NCBI GenBank assembly: GCA_002304505.1
Contig: NCEH01000052.1
Span: forward strand, 1 to 44,542
DNA: 44,542 nucleotides
From: Rhizobiales bacterium 32-66-11
GTDB lineage: Bacteria; Pseudomonadota; Alphaproteobacteria; Rhizobiales; Xanthobacteraceae
Direction: 5' to 3'
Below, one piece after another: positions 1 to 8,826 of the stretch (its first letter is position 1; each line of letters begins with the position of its first letter). Under the pieces are notes generated by a model. That model had not been told where the DNA came from. It searched no databases and worked only from the letters and a program-made list of their open reading frames with translations. The translations under genes and the position numbers were made by a program.

Positions 1-1
1 G

Positions 2-190
2 ACGATCTCACAGGGGCAAGCCGCCGCCCACGATGAGAGCGGCATAGAGGTGTTCTACAATTTTGCCATCACGCCTGCCGTGCGTCTGATCCCGAGCTAT
101 CAGCATATCTGGCATCCGCTTGCGGCCGAAGTCGCCGAACGGCAGGACAGTGCTGACATCTTTCAGCTCCGCCTCACGACTGCGTGGTGA
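2..190 (+). CDS. Carbohydrate porin (OprB-like), C-terminal fragment cut by window start
   Basis: The frame is open from base 2 to a TGA at 188-190 and gives 62 residues. They read like the last strands of an outer-membrane carbohydrate-selective porin: alternating hydrophobic/polar residues, the stretch FYNFAITPAVRLIPSYQHIW, and an end on FQLRLTTAW, with the terminal aromatic residue typical of outer-membrane beta barrels. The 5' part lies outside the window, so it is unknown whether the gene is complete. It is followed directly by fragments of an exonuclease III and an integrase gene, which places it at the edge of a decayed integrated segment. Family assignment is from recognition of this C-terminal pattern only. 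Confidence 0.6.
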   Translation, partial: TISQGQAAAHDESGIEVFYNFAITPAVRLIPSYQHIWHPLAAEVAERQDSADIFQLRLTTAW

Positions 191-405
191 TCTTTAGGGC
201 CCCGTTACTCGCCAGCAAGGGCCAGTGCTGCTCTCTGCCCGGTGCACACCATGCGTGGGGTCGCAATGCGGGCCTTCGCCTCAACCATATTCTCCTCAGT
301 CCCGCAGTCGCCGATCGCCTGGTCGCGGCCGATGGCGATGAAACCGTCCGAAACTGGGAGAAGGCGAGCGATCATGTTCCTGTCCGGATCGAGTTAGCCG
401 CCTGA
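184..405 (+). pseudogene. Exodeoxyribonuclease III (xth), C-terminal remnant
   Basis: The frame opens inside the end of the porin fragment, but resemblance to exonuclease III begins only near base 250. The visible part holds the family's C-terminal signature: AGLRLNHILLSPAVADRL followed by WEKASDHVPVRIEL, where the SDH triplet carries the catalytic Asp-His pair of the EEP nuclease fold. Intact exonuclease III proteins have roughly 260 residues; here only about 50 remain and the metal-binding N-terminal half is absent. It is a truncated relic, probably brought in or broken by the same events that left the neighbouring integrase remnant. The ATG at 184 is not a convincing start. Confidence 0.65.
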
Positions 406-771
406 AAGCAGACGCTCCGAACTTCGGCTAACGGTCAACAGCACCATTTGCGCCGGGATTGCCCCACAGGCATCGTTTCCGCTCGCGATGGCAAAGCGGA
501 ACACTCTGCCAATGGCTGATCGCATACGGCGTGCCGTCTCGCGGCGGCCATTGCGCTCGACCTGCTGTAGGATTGCGAGAATCTCAACCGATGTGATTTG
601 AGTGATCGGGCGATTCGCCAACGCCGGTCCGGCGAGAGTCTCTAACATCCAGCGGTTCTTGCTCATCGTGGCGGCGGCTTGTCCTTCGGCTTGGCGTTGC
701 GAAGCGCGAGGTCGGCGAGCGACACGTATAGGCATCTCTTTTGTAGGCACGCGGCCGATGCCTACGAACAT
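394..771 (-). pseudogene. Tyrosine integrase remnant (core-binding domain) next to tRNA-Leu
   Basis: The central part of this frame (around NRWMLETL, ITQITSVEILAILQQVE, GRRETARRMRSAIGRVFRFA) matches the core-binding domain of P4-type tyrosine recombinases. The usual N-terminal DUF4102-like arm-binding domain and the whole catalytic domain (Arg...HxxR...Tyr) are missing; after FRFAIASGNDACG the reading turns into unrelated sequence. The gene lies downstream of the tRNA-Leu 3' end, in the same orientation and with its start toward the tRNA, which is the classical layout of an island integrase at its attachment site. The N-terminal codons overlap short repeats of TGCCTAC. It is non-functional as read. 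Confidence 0.7.
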
Positions 772-780
772 GCCTACAAA
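740..780. repeat. Short inverted/direct repeats at the 5' end of the integrase remnant
   Basis: TTTGTAGGCA at 740-749 is mirrored exactly by TGCCTACAAA at 771-780, and a third, direct copy ATGCCTACGAA sits between them at 759-769. The cluster overlaps the apparent start of the integrase remnant. Such arrays may be recombinase arm sites or simply an internal coding duplication; the sequence does not decide. Confidence 0.5.
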
Positions 781-816
781 TCGATGAGATGCAACGGCAC
801 GGCGAGAGACGTCACG

Positions 817-832
817 ACCCCTTTAAAGGGGT
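817..832. repeat. Perfect 16-bp palindrome between integrase remnant and tRNA-Leu
   Basis: ACCCCTTTAAAGGGGT reads identically on both strands with no spacer. It lies 59 bases from the encoded CCA of tRNA-Leu. It could be a protein-binding site of the former element; no function can be shown. Confidence 0.5.
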
Positions 833-890
833 TCAAGCCGCTGATTTTAAATGAATTTGAAGCTTTGCGAGACGCTCTGAGAAGAGCGCT

Positions 891-977
<87 letters not shown>

Positions 978-1140
978 TCGAAGGCCTTGAGCTTGCCAAG
1001 AAAGATTGCCGGATCAGCGTTCGTGCGGTGGATAACTTTTCCGCGCACGGTTTCTTCGGCCGGCACACCGAGCACCGGCCGCTGAGTCGCGCGCCGGGCC
1101 TGACGGCTTATCGCCAGGCCATGGCTCGAAATCGGTTGGG

Positions 1141-1172
1141 CGCCGGGCGGCGCGTTACTGCCCCGCCCGGCG
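1141..1172 (-). terminator. Strong hairpin downstream of echA
   Basis: A perfect 10-bp stem, CGCCGGGCGG at 1141-1150 and CCGCCCGGCG at 1163-1172, lies 10 bases after the echA stop codon. There is no clear T-run, so it may end transcription weakly or protect the 3' end. Confidence 0.5.
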
Positions 1173-1181
1173 CAAACCGTC

Positions 1182-1955
1182 TCAGCTGTTGGTGAAATGG
1201 GGCGGACGCTTCTCGGAGAAGGCGGCCATGCCTTCCTTCTGGTCCGCCAAGGCGAATTGGGCATGGAACACCCGGCGCTCGAAGCGGATGCCTTCCGAAA
1301 GCGTGGTCTCGTAGGACCGGTTGACGCTTTCCTTGGTCATCATGGCCACGGGCAGCGACATGGCGGCGATGGCGGCGGCGACCTTCAGCGCCTCGTCCAC
1401 CAGATCTGCGGCCGGCACGATGCGCGAGACGAGGCCCGCGCGCTCGGCCTCCTCCGCCCCCATCATGCGGCCGGTGAGGCACATTTCCATGGCCTTGGCC
1501 TTGCCCACGAAACGGGTGAGGCGCTGCGTGCCGCCGGCGCCGGGCATGACGCCGAGCTTGATTTCGGGCTGGCCGAACTTGGCCGTATCCGCCGCCAGGA
1601 TGAAATCGCAGCTCATGGCGAGTTCGCATCCCCCGCCGAGCGCGAAGCCGGCCACCGCCGCGATCACCGGCTTGCGGGCGCGCGAGAGGCGCTCCCAGGA
1701 GGTGATGAAATCATCCAGATAGGTGGCGGGATAGGTGAAGTCCTTCATCTCCTTGATGTCGGCCCCGGCGGCGAACGCGCGCTCCGACCCGGTGAGGACC
1801 ATGCAGCCGATCTCGCGGTCTGCCTCGAACAGGTCCACCGCCGTATTCAGCTCGCTGATAATCTGCGCATTGAGCGCGTTCAGGGCCTGCGGCCGGTTCA
1901 GGCGGATCAGGCCGACACGGCCGTGGGTTTCCACCAGGATGGTCTCATACGCCAT
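1182..1955 (-). CDS. echA: Enoyl-CoA hydratase (crotonase)
   Basis: This 257-residue protein hydrates trans-2-enoyl-CoA to 3-hydroxyacyl-CoA in fatty-acid beta-oxidation. It is full length for the family. The oxyanion-hole segments AAGADIKEM (about residues 62-70) and [14 protein letters not shown] (105-118) are present. The two catalytic glutamates of the mitochondrial enzyme correspond to Glu111 (GGGCEL) and Glu131 ([15 protein letters not shown]), so hydratase activity is expected. The ATG at 1955 has a GGGAGG ribosome site about 10 bases upstream. The gene follows mutM by 136 bases on the same strand, the usual Hyphomicrobiales pairing, but the rpsT-dnaA genes that commonly follow are replaced here by tRNA-Leu and integrase remains. 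Confidence 0.95.
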   Translation of the reverse strand: MAYETILVETHGRVGLIRLNRPQALNALNAQIISELNTAVDLFEADREIGCMVLTGSERAFAAGADIKEMKDFTYPATYLDDFITSWERLSRARKPVIAAVAGFALGGGCELAMSCDFILAADTAKFGQPEIKLGVMPGAGGTQRLTRFVGKAKAMEMCLTGRMMGAEEAERAGLVSRIVPAADLVDEALKVAAAIAAMSLPVAMMTKESVNRSYETTLSEGIRFERRVFHAQFALADQKEGMAAFSEKRPPHFTNS

Positions 1956-2091
1956 TCTTCATCCTCCCTCGCGCGCGAGCTTGAAGCGCGCGCGGCGTCC
2001 CTGCTGTAGCACTCCAGCGCGAGGCGCCCAATGCCCGGAACGGTCCGCGCGCCTGACGGATTTGGCCAGGAGCGCGGGAGGTGCGGGGGAA

Positions 2092-2973
2092 TCAGCGCTG
2101 GCAGGAGGGGCAGAAGAAGGTCGAGCGGGCGCCTTGCACCATGCGCTGCACCGTGCCTTTGCAATGGCGCGTGGGGCAGGGCTCGCCCTCCCGGTCGTAG
2201 ACCCGGAAGGCATGCTGGAAATAGCCCAGCTCCCCATTGACCTGCCGATGATCGCGCAGGCTCGAGCCGCCGGCCTGGATGGCCTCGCGCAAGACATCGC
2301 GGATCGCCGTCACCAGGCGCTCGCCGCGCACGGTCGGGCCGCCGGCCTTGGTCGCCAGGGTGGAGGCGAGGCGGCGCGGCGAAAGATGGGCGCGGTGCAG
2401 CGCCTCGCAGACATAGATGTTGCCCAGCCCCGAGACCACCTTCTGATCCAGCAGCGTCGCCTTCAGATTGGACCGACGGCCCGCGCACACCCGCGCCAGA
2501 TGGGCGGCATGGAAGAAATTGCCCAGCGGCTCCGGGCCAAGGTTGCGCAGCAGCGGGTGGCTCTCGAGCCGATCATAGGGCACGAGCAGCATGGCGCCGA
2601 AGCGCCGGGGGTCATTGAAGGTCACGGTCGCACCGCTGGAGAGATGGAGCACCACGTGATCGTGCGGCCCCGCTTCCCCGCGGGGATAATGGAAGCCGCC
2701 GGGACGGCGCACGTTGGGACCACCCTCGATGCGGATCGACCCCGACATGCCGAGATGCACCACCAGCACCTCGCCGCCGTCGAGATCCGCGAGGAGATAT
2801 TTCGCCCGCCGCCCGACCGCCTCCACGCGGCGGCCCGCAAGGCGCTCGGCGAAGCTGTCCGGCAAGGGCCAGCGCAGGTCCGGCCGGCGCGCTTCCACGG
2901 ATTCGATAACGGCCCCTTGCAACACCGGCATAAGACCGCGGCGGACGGTCTCCACCTCGGGTAATTCGGGCAT
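2092..2973 (-). CDS. mutM: Formamidopyrimidine-DNA glycosylase
   Basis: A 293-residue base-excision repair enzyme that removes 8-oxoguanine and formamidopyrimidines and cleaves the abasic site. The chosen ATG at 2973 gives the diagnostic N-terminus [13 protein letters not shown], where Pro (after Met removal) is the Schiff-base nucleophile and the following Glu is catalytic; AAAGGA lies just upstream. The open frame extends further upstream but without the motif. The DNA-backbone-binding Lys is seen in GRRAKYLL. The C-terminal zinc finger has the cysteine pattern C-x4-C ... C-x2-C ending in CPSCQR, a spacing familiar in alphaproteobacteria. It lies between rmuC and echA, all read leftward. 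Confidence 0.96.
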   Translation of the reverse strand: MPELPEVETVRRGLMPVLQGAVIESVEARRPDLRWPLPDSFAERLAGRRVEAVGRRAKYLLADLDGGEVLVVHLGMSGSIRIEGGPNVRRPGGFHYPRGEAGPHDHVVLHLSSGATVTFNDPRRFGAMLLVPYDRLESHPLLRNLGPEPLGNFFHAAHLARVCAGRRSNLKATLLDQKVVSGLGNIYVCEALHRAHLSPRRLASTLATKAGGPTVRGERLVTAIRDVLREAIQAGGSSLRDHRQVNGELGYFQHAFRVYDREGEPCPTRHCKGTVQRMVQGARSTFFCPSCQR

Positions 2974-3103
2974 TTTTTCCTTTGCACTCCGCGGGGCTGG
3001 TCGCCCAGACATCCGCCTCGATTCGTGACGCTCCGATGAAGCTACCTGCGCGGCACGGCGACGCAAGGTGCAATTATGGCCGCGCACACCCGCCCGCGTG
3101 CAC

Positions 3104-4363
3104 TCATTCGGCGGCGCCGTGGAGGCCGAGGCGCAGCGAAGACTGCGTTGACGCCGCGCCTGCGGCCGGACCCGCCCCGGCGATCGCACCCGCGCCGTCC
3201 CCACCATTTTGCGCGGGCATCGCGTGTGCGGGAATGGGCGGGACCTCGAATTCCAGCTGTTCGAGCCGGTTGCCGCGCTTGGCGATCTTGTCGGCGGAGA
3301 TCAGCACTTTCGAGACATCCTCGCCGACCTGGGCGAAATGGCGCGACAGTTCGCCCACCCGCTCGCGCAGGCGCCCCACATCCGCCACCAGAGCACCGAC
3401 CTCGGCGCGGATCTGGTCCGCCTGCTCGCGCATGCGCGCATCCTTGGAGATCGCCTGAACCAGCTGGATCGCCAGCATCAGCAGCGAGGGCGAGACCAGC
3501 ACCACCCGCACGCGGAAGGCGCGCTGGACGATATCGTCGAAATTCTCGTTGATCTCGGCATAGACGGATTCGGACGGCACGAAGATCAGCGCGATATCCT
3601 GCGTCTCGCCCGGCACCAGATAACGTTCGGCCACATCATTGATGTGCTTCATCATGTCCTGGGTCAGGCGGGCCGCGGCATGCTTGCGCCGTTCCGCGGT
3701 CGGCGCCTCGCGGAAGGCGGTGACGGCTTCCAGGGGAAACTTGGAATCCACCAGCAGCGGGCGCGTATCCCCCGGCAGGAAGATCGCGCAGTCCGGCCGC
3801 CGGCCATTGGACAGCGTGTGCTGGAAGGCGAAGCTGCCCCGCGGCAGGCCATCGGCGACGATCGCCTCCATGCGCGCCTGCCCGAAGGCGCCGCGTGCCT
3901 GTTTGTTGGAGAGCGTCTCGCGCAGCGAAATCACCTGGGACGACAGATCCGTCAGGCTTTTTTCCGCCTTTTCCACCATTACCAACCGCTCGGCCAGCTT
4001 GGTGAGGCTTTCATGGGTGGCGCGGGCGGAGATGTTGAAGCTTTCGCCGAGGCGATGGGAAGTGGAATCGAGTCGCTCGGAAACCGCCCTTGCAAGTTCG
4101 CTTTGGCGCTGGGCCAGCACTTCCGCCATGGTCTGGACCCGGCCGGAGGTTTCCGCCTGGATGCGGGCGAGATCGCGCATCCGCGCTTCCATCTCCAGGG
4201 CGCGGGCGGCAGCCTCCTCCGCCTCGTCGGCGCGCTGGCGGGCGGTGCGCCTGGAGGCGAAGAGCATCAGTAACAGCAAGACGAAAACGCCGCCCGCGAT
4301 GGCGGCGAGCGCGGCGCCGGCGGTTATGGCTTGACCTGCGAGAAAAAACAGCACGTCGCTCAT
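3104..4363 (-). CDS. rmuC: RmuC-type recombination/inversion-limiting protein
   Basis: A 419-residue protein of the RmuC family (PF02646), linked in E. coli to limiting recombination at inverted repeats; the biochemical activity is unproven though a nuclease-like fold has been proposed. An N-terminal membrane helix occupies about residues 12-36, followed by a long Ala/Glu/Arg-rich coiled coil (about 40-140), then the conserved core with [20 protein letters not shown] and [15 protein letters not shown]. The ATG at 4363 has GGAAG five bases upstream and is preferred to an earlier in-frame ATG at 4396 that would add residues before the helix. It is divergent from def, sharing an 80-base region that contains the def promoter. 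Confidence 0.9.
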   Translation of the reverse strand: MSDVLFFLAGQAITAGAALAAIAGGVFVLLLLMLFASRRTARQRADEAEEAAARALEMEARMRDLARIQAETSGRVQTMAEVLAQRQSELARAVSERLDSTSHRLGESFNISARATHESLTKLAERLVMVEKAEKSLTDLSSQVISLRETLSNKQARGAFGQARMEAIVADGLPRGSFAFQHTLSNGRRPDCAIFLPGDTRPLLVDSKFPLEAVTAFREAPTAERRKHAAARLTQDMMKHINDVAERYLVPGETQDIALIFVPSESVYAEINENFDDIVQRAFRVRVVLVSPSLLMLAIQLVQAISKDARMREQADQIRAEVGALVADVGRLRERVGELSRHFAQVGEDVSKVLISADKIAKRGNRLEQLEFEVPPIPAHAMPAQNGGDGAGAIAGAGPAAGAASTQSSLRLGLHGAAE

Positions 4364-4408
4364 CAGCTTCCATAACCCGATTCTTGCACCGAACAAAGCG
4401 CGAACATG

Positions 4409-4437
4409 TTGACGGCGCGCGGACCTTCGCCTATCTG
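4409..4437 (+). promoter_or_regulatory. def promoter, placed for a leaderless transcript
   Basis: TTGACG at 4409-4414 and TATCTG at 4432-4437 are separated by exactly 17 bases, a good sigma-70-type promoter. The expected start point, 6-8 bases after the -10, falls on or next to the def ATG at 4444. No Shine-Dalgarno sequence precedes that ATG, which agrees with leaderless translation. Confidence 0.6.
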
Positions 4438-4443
4438 CGTTTC

Positions 4444-4962
4444 ATGTCCATACGCCCCATCCTCATCATCCCGGAACCCAAGCTGCGGCTCATCTCCGAA
4501 CCGGTCGCCAAGATCGACCACGAGGTGAAGAAGCTGGTCGCCGACATGTTCGAGACCATGTACGACGCGCCCGGTATCGGGCTCGCGGCGGTACAGGTGG
4601 GCGTGATGCGGCGCGTGGTGACCATCGATGCCACGCGCGAAGGTGAGGAGAAGAAGCCTCTCGCCTTGATCAATCCGGAAATTATCGCCTTTTCGGACGA
4701 ACTTTCGGTTTACAGCGAAGGCTGCCTCTCGATCCCGGAATATTACGAGGAGGTGGAGCGGCCGGCGCGGGTGACGGTGCGGTTCCAGACCCTCGAGGGG
4801 GCGACCGTCGAGACCGAGGCGGACGGCCTGTTCGCGACCTGCATCCAGCACGAGATCGACCATCTGAACGGCGTGCTGTTCATCGACCATCTGTCCAAGC
4901 TCAAGCGTGACCGTGTGACCAAGAAGTTCGCCAAGGCCGCCCGCCGGGAGGCCGAGGGGTAA
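4444..4962 (+). CDS. def: Peptide deformylase
   Basis: A 172-residue metallo-enzyme that removes the formyl group from the N-terminal methionine of new proteins. All three family motifs are intact: GIGLAAVQ (residues 44-51), EGCLS (92-96) and QHEIDH (135-140); metal ligands are Cys94, His136 and His140, and Glu137 is the catalytic base. Length and C-terminal basic tail are ordinary for the alphaproteobacterial type. The ATG at 4444 is set by the family N-terminus ([15 protein letters not shown]); it lacks a ribosome site and lies at the predicted transcription start. In most relatives def and fmt are adjacent or overlapping; here 250 bases separate them. Confidence 0.96.
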   Translation: MSIRPILIIPEPKLRLISEPVAKIDHEVKKLVADMFETMYDAPGIGLAAVQVGVMRRVVTIDATREGEEKKPLALINPEIIAFSDELSVYSEGCLSIPEYYEEVERPARVTVRFQTLEGATVETEADGLFATCIQHEIDHLNGVLFIDHLSKLKRDRVTKKFAKAARREAEG

Positions 4963-5081
4963 GGCGTCCCACAGAGGTTGCATAGCGGCGTGCAAATGTG
5001 CCGCGGGTTGAGTTCAGGCAATCGGGCACGACGGTCCCGCCAATGGCGCGCCCATTCCCTGCCCCGGGGGTTCCACCGCGA

Positions 5082-5098
5082 CAGATGGGGCCCATCTG
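5082..5098. repeat. 8-bp inverted repeat in the def-fmt gap
   Basis: CAGATGGG and CCCATCTG flank a single G. It sits in the middle of a 250-base spacer between def and fmt that holds no recognisable gene. Confidence 0.4.
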
Positions 5099-5212
5099 CC
5101 GCAAGCGGGTGGATCCGAGAGTCCTTGATCGCCGCCGCGCACGTGGTCGCGCGCGGCCCCAACCACAGCCTGCCGCATCGCCCGGCGCGGGGCGGCGGCG
5201 GAGACGATACTG

Positions 5213-6074
5213 ATGCGCATCGTGTTCATGGGCACGCCGGATTTCGCGGTGCCGACCCTTTCCGAGATCGTCGCGCGCGGCCATGAGGTGGTCGCCGTCT
5301 ATAGCCGCGCGCCGGCGCCCGCCGGCCGGCGCGGGCTCGACCTCACCCCTTCCCCGGTCCATGCAGTGGCGGAAAAGTTCGGCCTGCCGGTGCTCACGCC
5401 CAAAACCCTGCGCACCGATGAGGCGGCGCAGCAGATGCGCGACCTTCAGGCCGACGTGGCGGTGGTGGTCGCCTATGGGCTGATCCTGCCCCAGCCGATC
5501 CTGGATGCCCCGGAACTCGGCTGCCTGAACCTGCACGCCTCCCTGCTGCCGCGCTGGCGCGGGGCGGCGCCGATCCAGCGCGCGGTGATGGCGGGGGACA
5601 CGCAGACCGGCATCGCCGTCATGAAGATGGAAGCCGGGCTCGATACCGGCCCGGTCGGCGTGCTGGAGCGCGGACCTCATGGGGCGGGCGCTGGCGGCCC
5701 TGGAACGGGGCGGGCTGCACTTCACGCCCCAGACTGAGGACGGTGTCCTCTATGCCGCCAAGATCGCCAAGAGCGAAGCCCGCATCGACTGGAGCCGGCC
5801 GGCAGGCGAAGTCCACAACCAGATTCGCGGCCTGTCCCCCTTCCCCGGCGCCTGGTTCCCGCTGGGTGCGGACGAGGCGCGGGTGAAGGTGTTGCGCTCC
5901 ACCCGCGCCGAGGGACGCGGCGCGCCGGGCGAGGTGCTGGACCATGGCCTCACCATCGCCTGCGGCGAAGGGGCGGTGCGGCTGGTGCAATTGCAGAAGG
6001 CCGGCAAGCAGCCCATGAGCGCGGACACGTTCCTGCGCGGCAATGCGATGCCCCCCGGCACGCGGCTCGGCTGA
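5213..6074 (+). pseudogene. fmt: Methionyl-tRNA formyltransferase, disrupted by an internal deletion and frameshift
   Basis: The product would formylate initiator Met-tRNA using 10-formyl-THF. The first frame (ATG 5213, GGAGA eight bases upstream) begins [16 protein letters not shown] and contains the active-site segment [20 protein letters not shown] and [12 protein letters not shown]. At about 5668-5672 the family reading jumps to the next frame, which continues [14 protein letters not shown]...[14 protein letters not shown] to the normal C-terminus at 6074. Compared with the family, about 20 residues that link the catalytic domain to this helix are missing, and the lost length must be 2 modulo 3. 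The translated frame instead runs to a stop at 5737. Catalytic residues lie before the break. Either a real lesion or an assembly error. Confidence 0.85.
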
Positions 6075-6077
6075 ACC

Positions 6078-6815
6078 GTGCCCCGCTACAAGCTCACCAT
6101 CGAATATGACGGCACCGCATTCGCCGGCTGGCAGGTCCAGGCGGCTCTTCCCACCGTCCAGGGCGTGCTGATGGAGGCGGTGGAGCGGTTCACAGGCACC
6201 CGCACCCATGTGGCCGGCGCCGGCCGCACCGATGCCGGCGTACACGCCACCGGGCAGGTGGCCCATATGGATCTTGCCCGCGACTGGCGCACCGATGTGG
6301 TGCGCGATGCCCTCACCGCCCATCTGCGGCCCCATCCGGTGGCGGTGCTCGCCGCCGAGCGGGTGGGGGATGATTTCGACGCGCGCTTCTCGGCCACGAA
6401 GCGGCATTATCTCTATCGTATCGTGAACCGGCGGCCCGACCTTGCCCTGGAGCGCGACCGGGCGTGGCGCATTGCCCAGAAGCTCGATGCGCAAGCGATG
6501 CATGTCGCCGCCCAACGCCTGCTGGGCAAGCATGATTTCACCACCTTCCGGGCCGCCGAGTGCCAGGCCGCCTCACCGGTCAAGACGCTCGACCAGCTCG
6601 ACGTGGCGCGGATCGGCGACGAAATCCGCGTCACCACATCCGCCCGCTCCTTCCTGCACCACCAGGTGCGCTCCATGGTGGGCTCTCTGTTGCGGGTCGG
6701 CGAAGGGCGCTGGAGCGCTGACGATCTGGCGGACGCGCTCGCCGCCTGCGATCGCCGCCGGTGCGGCCCCATGGCGCCCGCCGCCGGGCTGTATCTCGCC
6801 GCCGTCAGCTATTGA
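6078..6815 (+). CDS. truA: tRNA pseudouridine(38-40) synthase
   Basis: A 245-residue enzyme that isomerises uridines 38, 39 and 40 in the anticodon arm of many tRNAs. The N-terminus [16 protein letters not shown] and the catalytic segment [11 protein letters not shown] are intact, with Asp52 as the nucleophile; later family blocks ([27 protein letters not shown]) are also present. The start is GTG at 6078, three bases after the fmt stop, so the gene is translated from the fmt transcript and is probably coupled to it. The frameshift in fmt would end translation early at 5737 and could reduce truA expression through polarity. Confidence 0.96.
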   Translation: MPRYKLTIEYDGTAFAGWQVQAALPTVQGVLMEAVERFTGTRTHVAGAGRTDAGVHATGQVAHMDLARDWRTDVVRDALTAHLRPHPVAVLAAERVGDDFDARFSATKRHYLYRIVNRRPDLALERDRAWRIAQKLDAQAMHVAAQRLLGKHDFTTFRAAECQAASPVKTLDQLDVARIGDEIRVTTSARSFLHHQVRSMVGSLLRVGEGRWSADDLADALAACDRRRCGPMAPAAGLYLAAVSY

Positions 6816-6960
6816 ACCGGGATCAAGCCGCCCCCGCCCTGTGTGCGGCGCGGAGCTGGCCTGCAACCCGAGGCTGAGCCGCACGGGAACAAGATGGGTG
6901 CGCCGGCATTATCTCAGGCAAGAGGCGGAAAAGTGCGTTTCGCCTCAGGTGCGTGAGACC

Positions 6961-7293
6961 ATGATGAATTTCAGCCTGCCTCTTCTCGAACGGACCCTGC
7001 TGCGGCACGCCGGCTTCAACGCCCGCGCCACCGTGCGGGACACGGATTTCGTCGTCGCCCGTGTGGCCGATGCGGCTCCCTCCAACTGGTTGTTCTTCGA
7101 TGGCGAGGAGACTGTGGACGCGTCCAAGGGCTCGCCGGTCATCATCCCCGGTGCGGCCTTTTTCGTCGACGAGGCGTGGCCGTTCCGCGACGGCTCTGCC
7201 GCCCAGGCGCAGGCGAACCGGCTGAACACCTTCGCTCCCGGCCGTGGCGATCTGTGGCGCGCGGTAGCGGTGCGCACGCTCGCCGACATATAA
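6961..7293 (+). CDS. Hypothetical protein, 110 residues
   Basis: I do not recognise this gene. The frame has good coding character (GC-rich third positions, mixed amino acids) and fills the space between truA and the convergent exporter gene. The protein starts MMNFSLPLLERTLLRHAGFN, has no signal peptide, membrane segment or cysteine, and includes acidic and hydrophobic stretches (NWLFFDGEE, FFVDEAWPFRDG) of a small soluble protein. ATG codons at 6961 and 6964 are both possible; the ribosome site is weak. Pairing with truA looks coincidental. Confidence 0.6.
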   Translation: MMNFSLPLLERTLLRHAGFNARATVRDTDFVVARVADAAPSNWLFFDGEETVDASKGSPVIIPGAAFFVDEAWPFRDGSAAQAQANRLNTFAPGRGDLWRAVAVRTLADI

Positions 7294-7318
7294 GCGCGAG
7301 CCTTATCGATGCTTTCGG

Positions 7319-8272
7319 TCAGCGCGGGCCACTTCGCGCGGCCATCGCGGCCATCGCCGCGACCACTAGGCCGCAGCCGAGCATCTGCATCGGCGCAAGG
7401 CGCTCGCCCAGCAGCAGCATCGCTCCGGCCACGCCGAACACCGGGATGAGGGCCAGGAACCCGCCCGCCACGGGTGCCGGCAGGTCGCGCAGCGCTGTGA
7501 GATAAAGCCACACCGCCATCGCATATTGGACCACGCCGGTCAGCACCGCGACCAGCACCACCCCGAGCGGCGGCACCTTCAATTCTTCCCACCCCGTGGC
7601 GAGGGCCACTGCCAGCAGGCCCAGCGCGAACAGCAGCCCGAGCGCTTGCTGAAGGAGCGCGAGCGTGAGGGCCGGCAGGCCGGCGACCATGCGGCTCGAC
7701 GCCACCACATACAAAGCCGCAAACCCGGTGCCGACGAACACCAGCACGTCACCCCGCAGATCGCCCGTGCCAGGGTCGCCCGCGCCAAGGTCGCCGGTGC
7801 CAAGGTCGCCGGTGCCGAACACGGTGACGAGCAAGACTCCGAGGATGGCCAAAGCGGAACAGCCGAGCACCCAGGCAGAGGTCCGCACACCCAACAGCAG
7901 GAACGCCAGCAGGCAGATCAGCACGGGCTCGGCCGTGCTCAGCACCGTCGCATTGGTGGCGCTGGTCAGCGCAAGGCCCGGCACGCTTACCCCATAGGCA
8001 AGGCCCGGTTCGAGCAGACCGGGCCACGCGAGGGAGAGCCCACGTCCCACCCCCGGCAGGCGGCCGCCGCGCACCAGAAAGGCGACCGCGAGGAACCCGA
8101 CGCTGCCCGCCAATTGGATCGCCAGCAGGGTGAAGGGCGCTATGGTGTGCAGCACATCTTTGGACAGGACAGTTGCCAGCCCCCAACAGGCGGCGGAGGC
8201 CACCACGGCCAGGATGCCGAACGCCGGCGTTCGGGCGTGTGGGCGCGGCAGCGCCGCGTCGGCGCCCGTCAT
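7319..8272 (-). CDS. EamA/DMT-family exporter with an internal repeat loop
   Basis: A 317-residue integral membrane protein of the drug/metabolite transporter superfamily, with about ten hydrophobic helices in two EamA halves (roughly residues 15-145 and 175-310). The substrate cannot be told from sequence; relatives move amino acids or small metabolites outward. The loop between the halves contains four 5-residue units of the type GTGDL, encoded by a 15-bp minisatellite, which is not a family feature. The ATG at 8272 overlaps the stop codon of the upstream marR-type gene by four bases, so the two form one operon and the regulator probably controls the exporter. Confidence 0.88.
   Translation of the reverse strand: MTGADAALPRPHARTPAFGILAVVASAACWGLATVLSKDVLHTIAPFTLLAIQLAGSVGFLAVAFLVRGGRLPGVGRGLSLAWPGLLEPGLAYGVSVPGLALTSATNATVLSTAEPVLICLLAFLLLGVRTSAWVLGCSALAILGVLLVTVFGTGDLGTGDLGAGDPGTGDLRGDVLVFVGTGFAALYVVASSRMVAGLPALTLALLQQALGLLFALGLLAVALATGWEELKVPPLGVVLVAVLTGVVQYAMAVWLYLTALRDLPAPVAGGFLALIPVFGVAGAMLLLGERLAPMQMLGCGLVVAAMAAMAARSGPR
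7757..7816 (-). repeat. 15-bp minisatellite (four units) inside the EamA gene
   Basis: Four consecutive 15-bp units, boundaries 7757, 7772, 7787 and 7802, share the core AAGGTCGCCGGTGCC with a few changes; the last two are identical. The frame is kept, so unit number changes would lengthen or shorten a Gly/Asp-rich loop without a frameshift. Confidence 0.85.
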
Positions 8273-8820
8273 GGGGCGGGCGCGCGGGGCGGGGACGCGA
8301 TGCCGCTGATGCGCACCGCCTCGCATTCCACGGGACAAAGCGCTCCAGGGCAGGCGTTTTCGTCGCACAGGCGACACATGTGGTCGGCCTGCACCCGGCC
8401 GGTGGTCAGTCCCGTGAGCAATGTTGCCAGCATCGCGCCGAACTGTGCGACGTCCTGCGCATCCAATTGTGCCAGGGCCTGTGCGAGGGCGGCGCGGCGG
8501 GCCTCCAGGATGGCGGCATGGCGCGCGCGCCCCGCCGCGCTCAGACGCAGCACCACCTGCCGGCGGTCGGCAGGAGCCGCGGCGCGCTCCACCAGTCCGT
8601 CGGCGGCGAGCCCTTCCACCAGGCGCACCACCACCGAATGGGTCAGCCCCAATATCCCGGCAAGGGTACCGATGCTGGTGCCGGGATAAAAGCCGATCAC
8701 CACCAGGGCCGCGGCCCCGCTCGGCCCGAGGCCGGCAGCCTTGCGCGCGGCCTCCTCCTGCACCCCCGCCAGCGCCAGCGCCAATGCGCCGAGGAGATTT
8801 TCGACTTGAGCTTGCTCCAT
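8269..8820 (-). CDS. MarR-family regulator with C-terminal cysteine cluster
   Basis: A 183-residue winged-helix regulator. The helix-turn-helix lies around residues 50-70 (IGTLAGILGLTHSVVVRLVEGL) and the wing around AAPADRRQVVLRLS. Unusually for MarR proteins, the C-terminal tail holds six cysteines in about 20 residues (CRLCDENACPGALCPVEC), suggesting metal or redox sensing; related tails occur in some MarR proteins but the ligand is unknown. It precedes and overlaps the EamA exporter. The ATG at 8820 sits at the expected start point of its promoter, with no ribosome site, so the transcript may be leaderless. A 15-bp dyad lies between the promoter boxes, a natural autoregulatory operator. 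Confidence 0.88.
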   Translation of the reverse strand: MEQAQVENLLGALALALAGVQEEAARKAAGLGPSGAAALVVIGFYPGTSIGTLAGILGLTHSVVVRLVEGLAADGLVERAAAPADRRQVVLRLSAAGRARHAAILEARRAALAQALAQLDAQDVAQFGAMLATLLTGLTTGRVQADHMCRLCDENACPGALCPVECEAVRISGIASPPRAPAP

Positions 8821-8826
8821 GCGAAT

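Noticed and set aside
1027..1035. Sequence GGTGGATAA (TTATCCACC on the minus strand), close to a DnaA box
   Set aside because: A single imperfect box with no cluster, no AT-rich unwinding region and no dnaA or origin-linked gene beside it; chance occurrence is likely.
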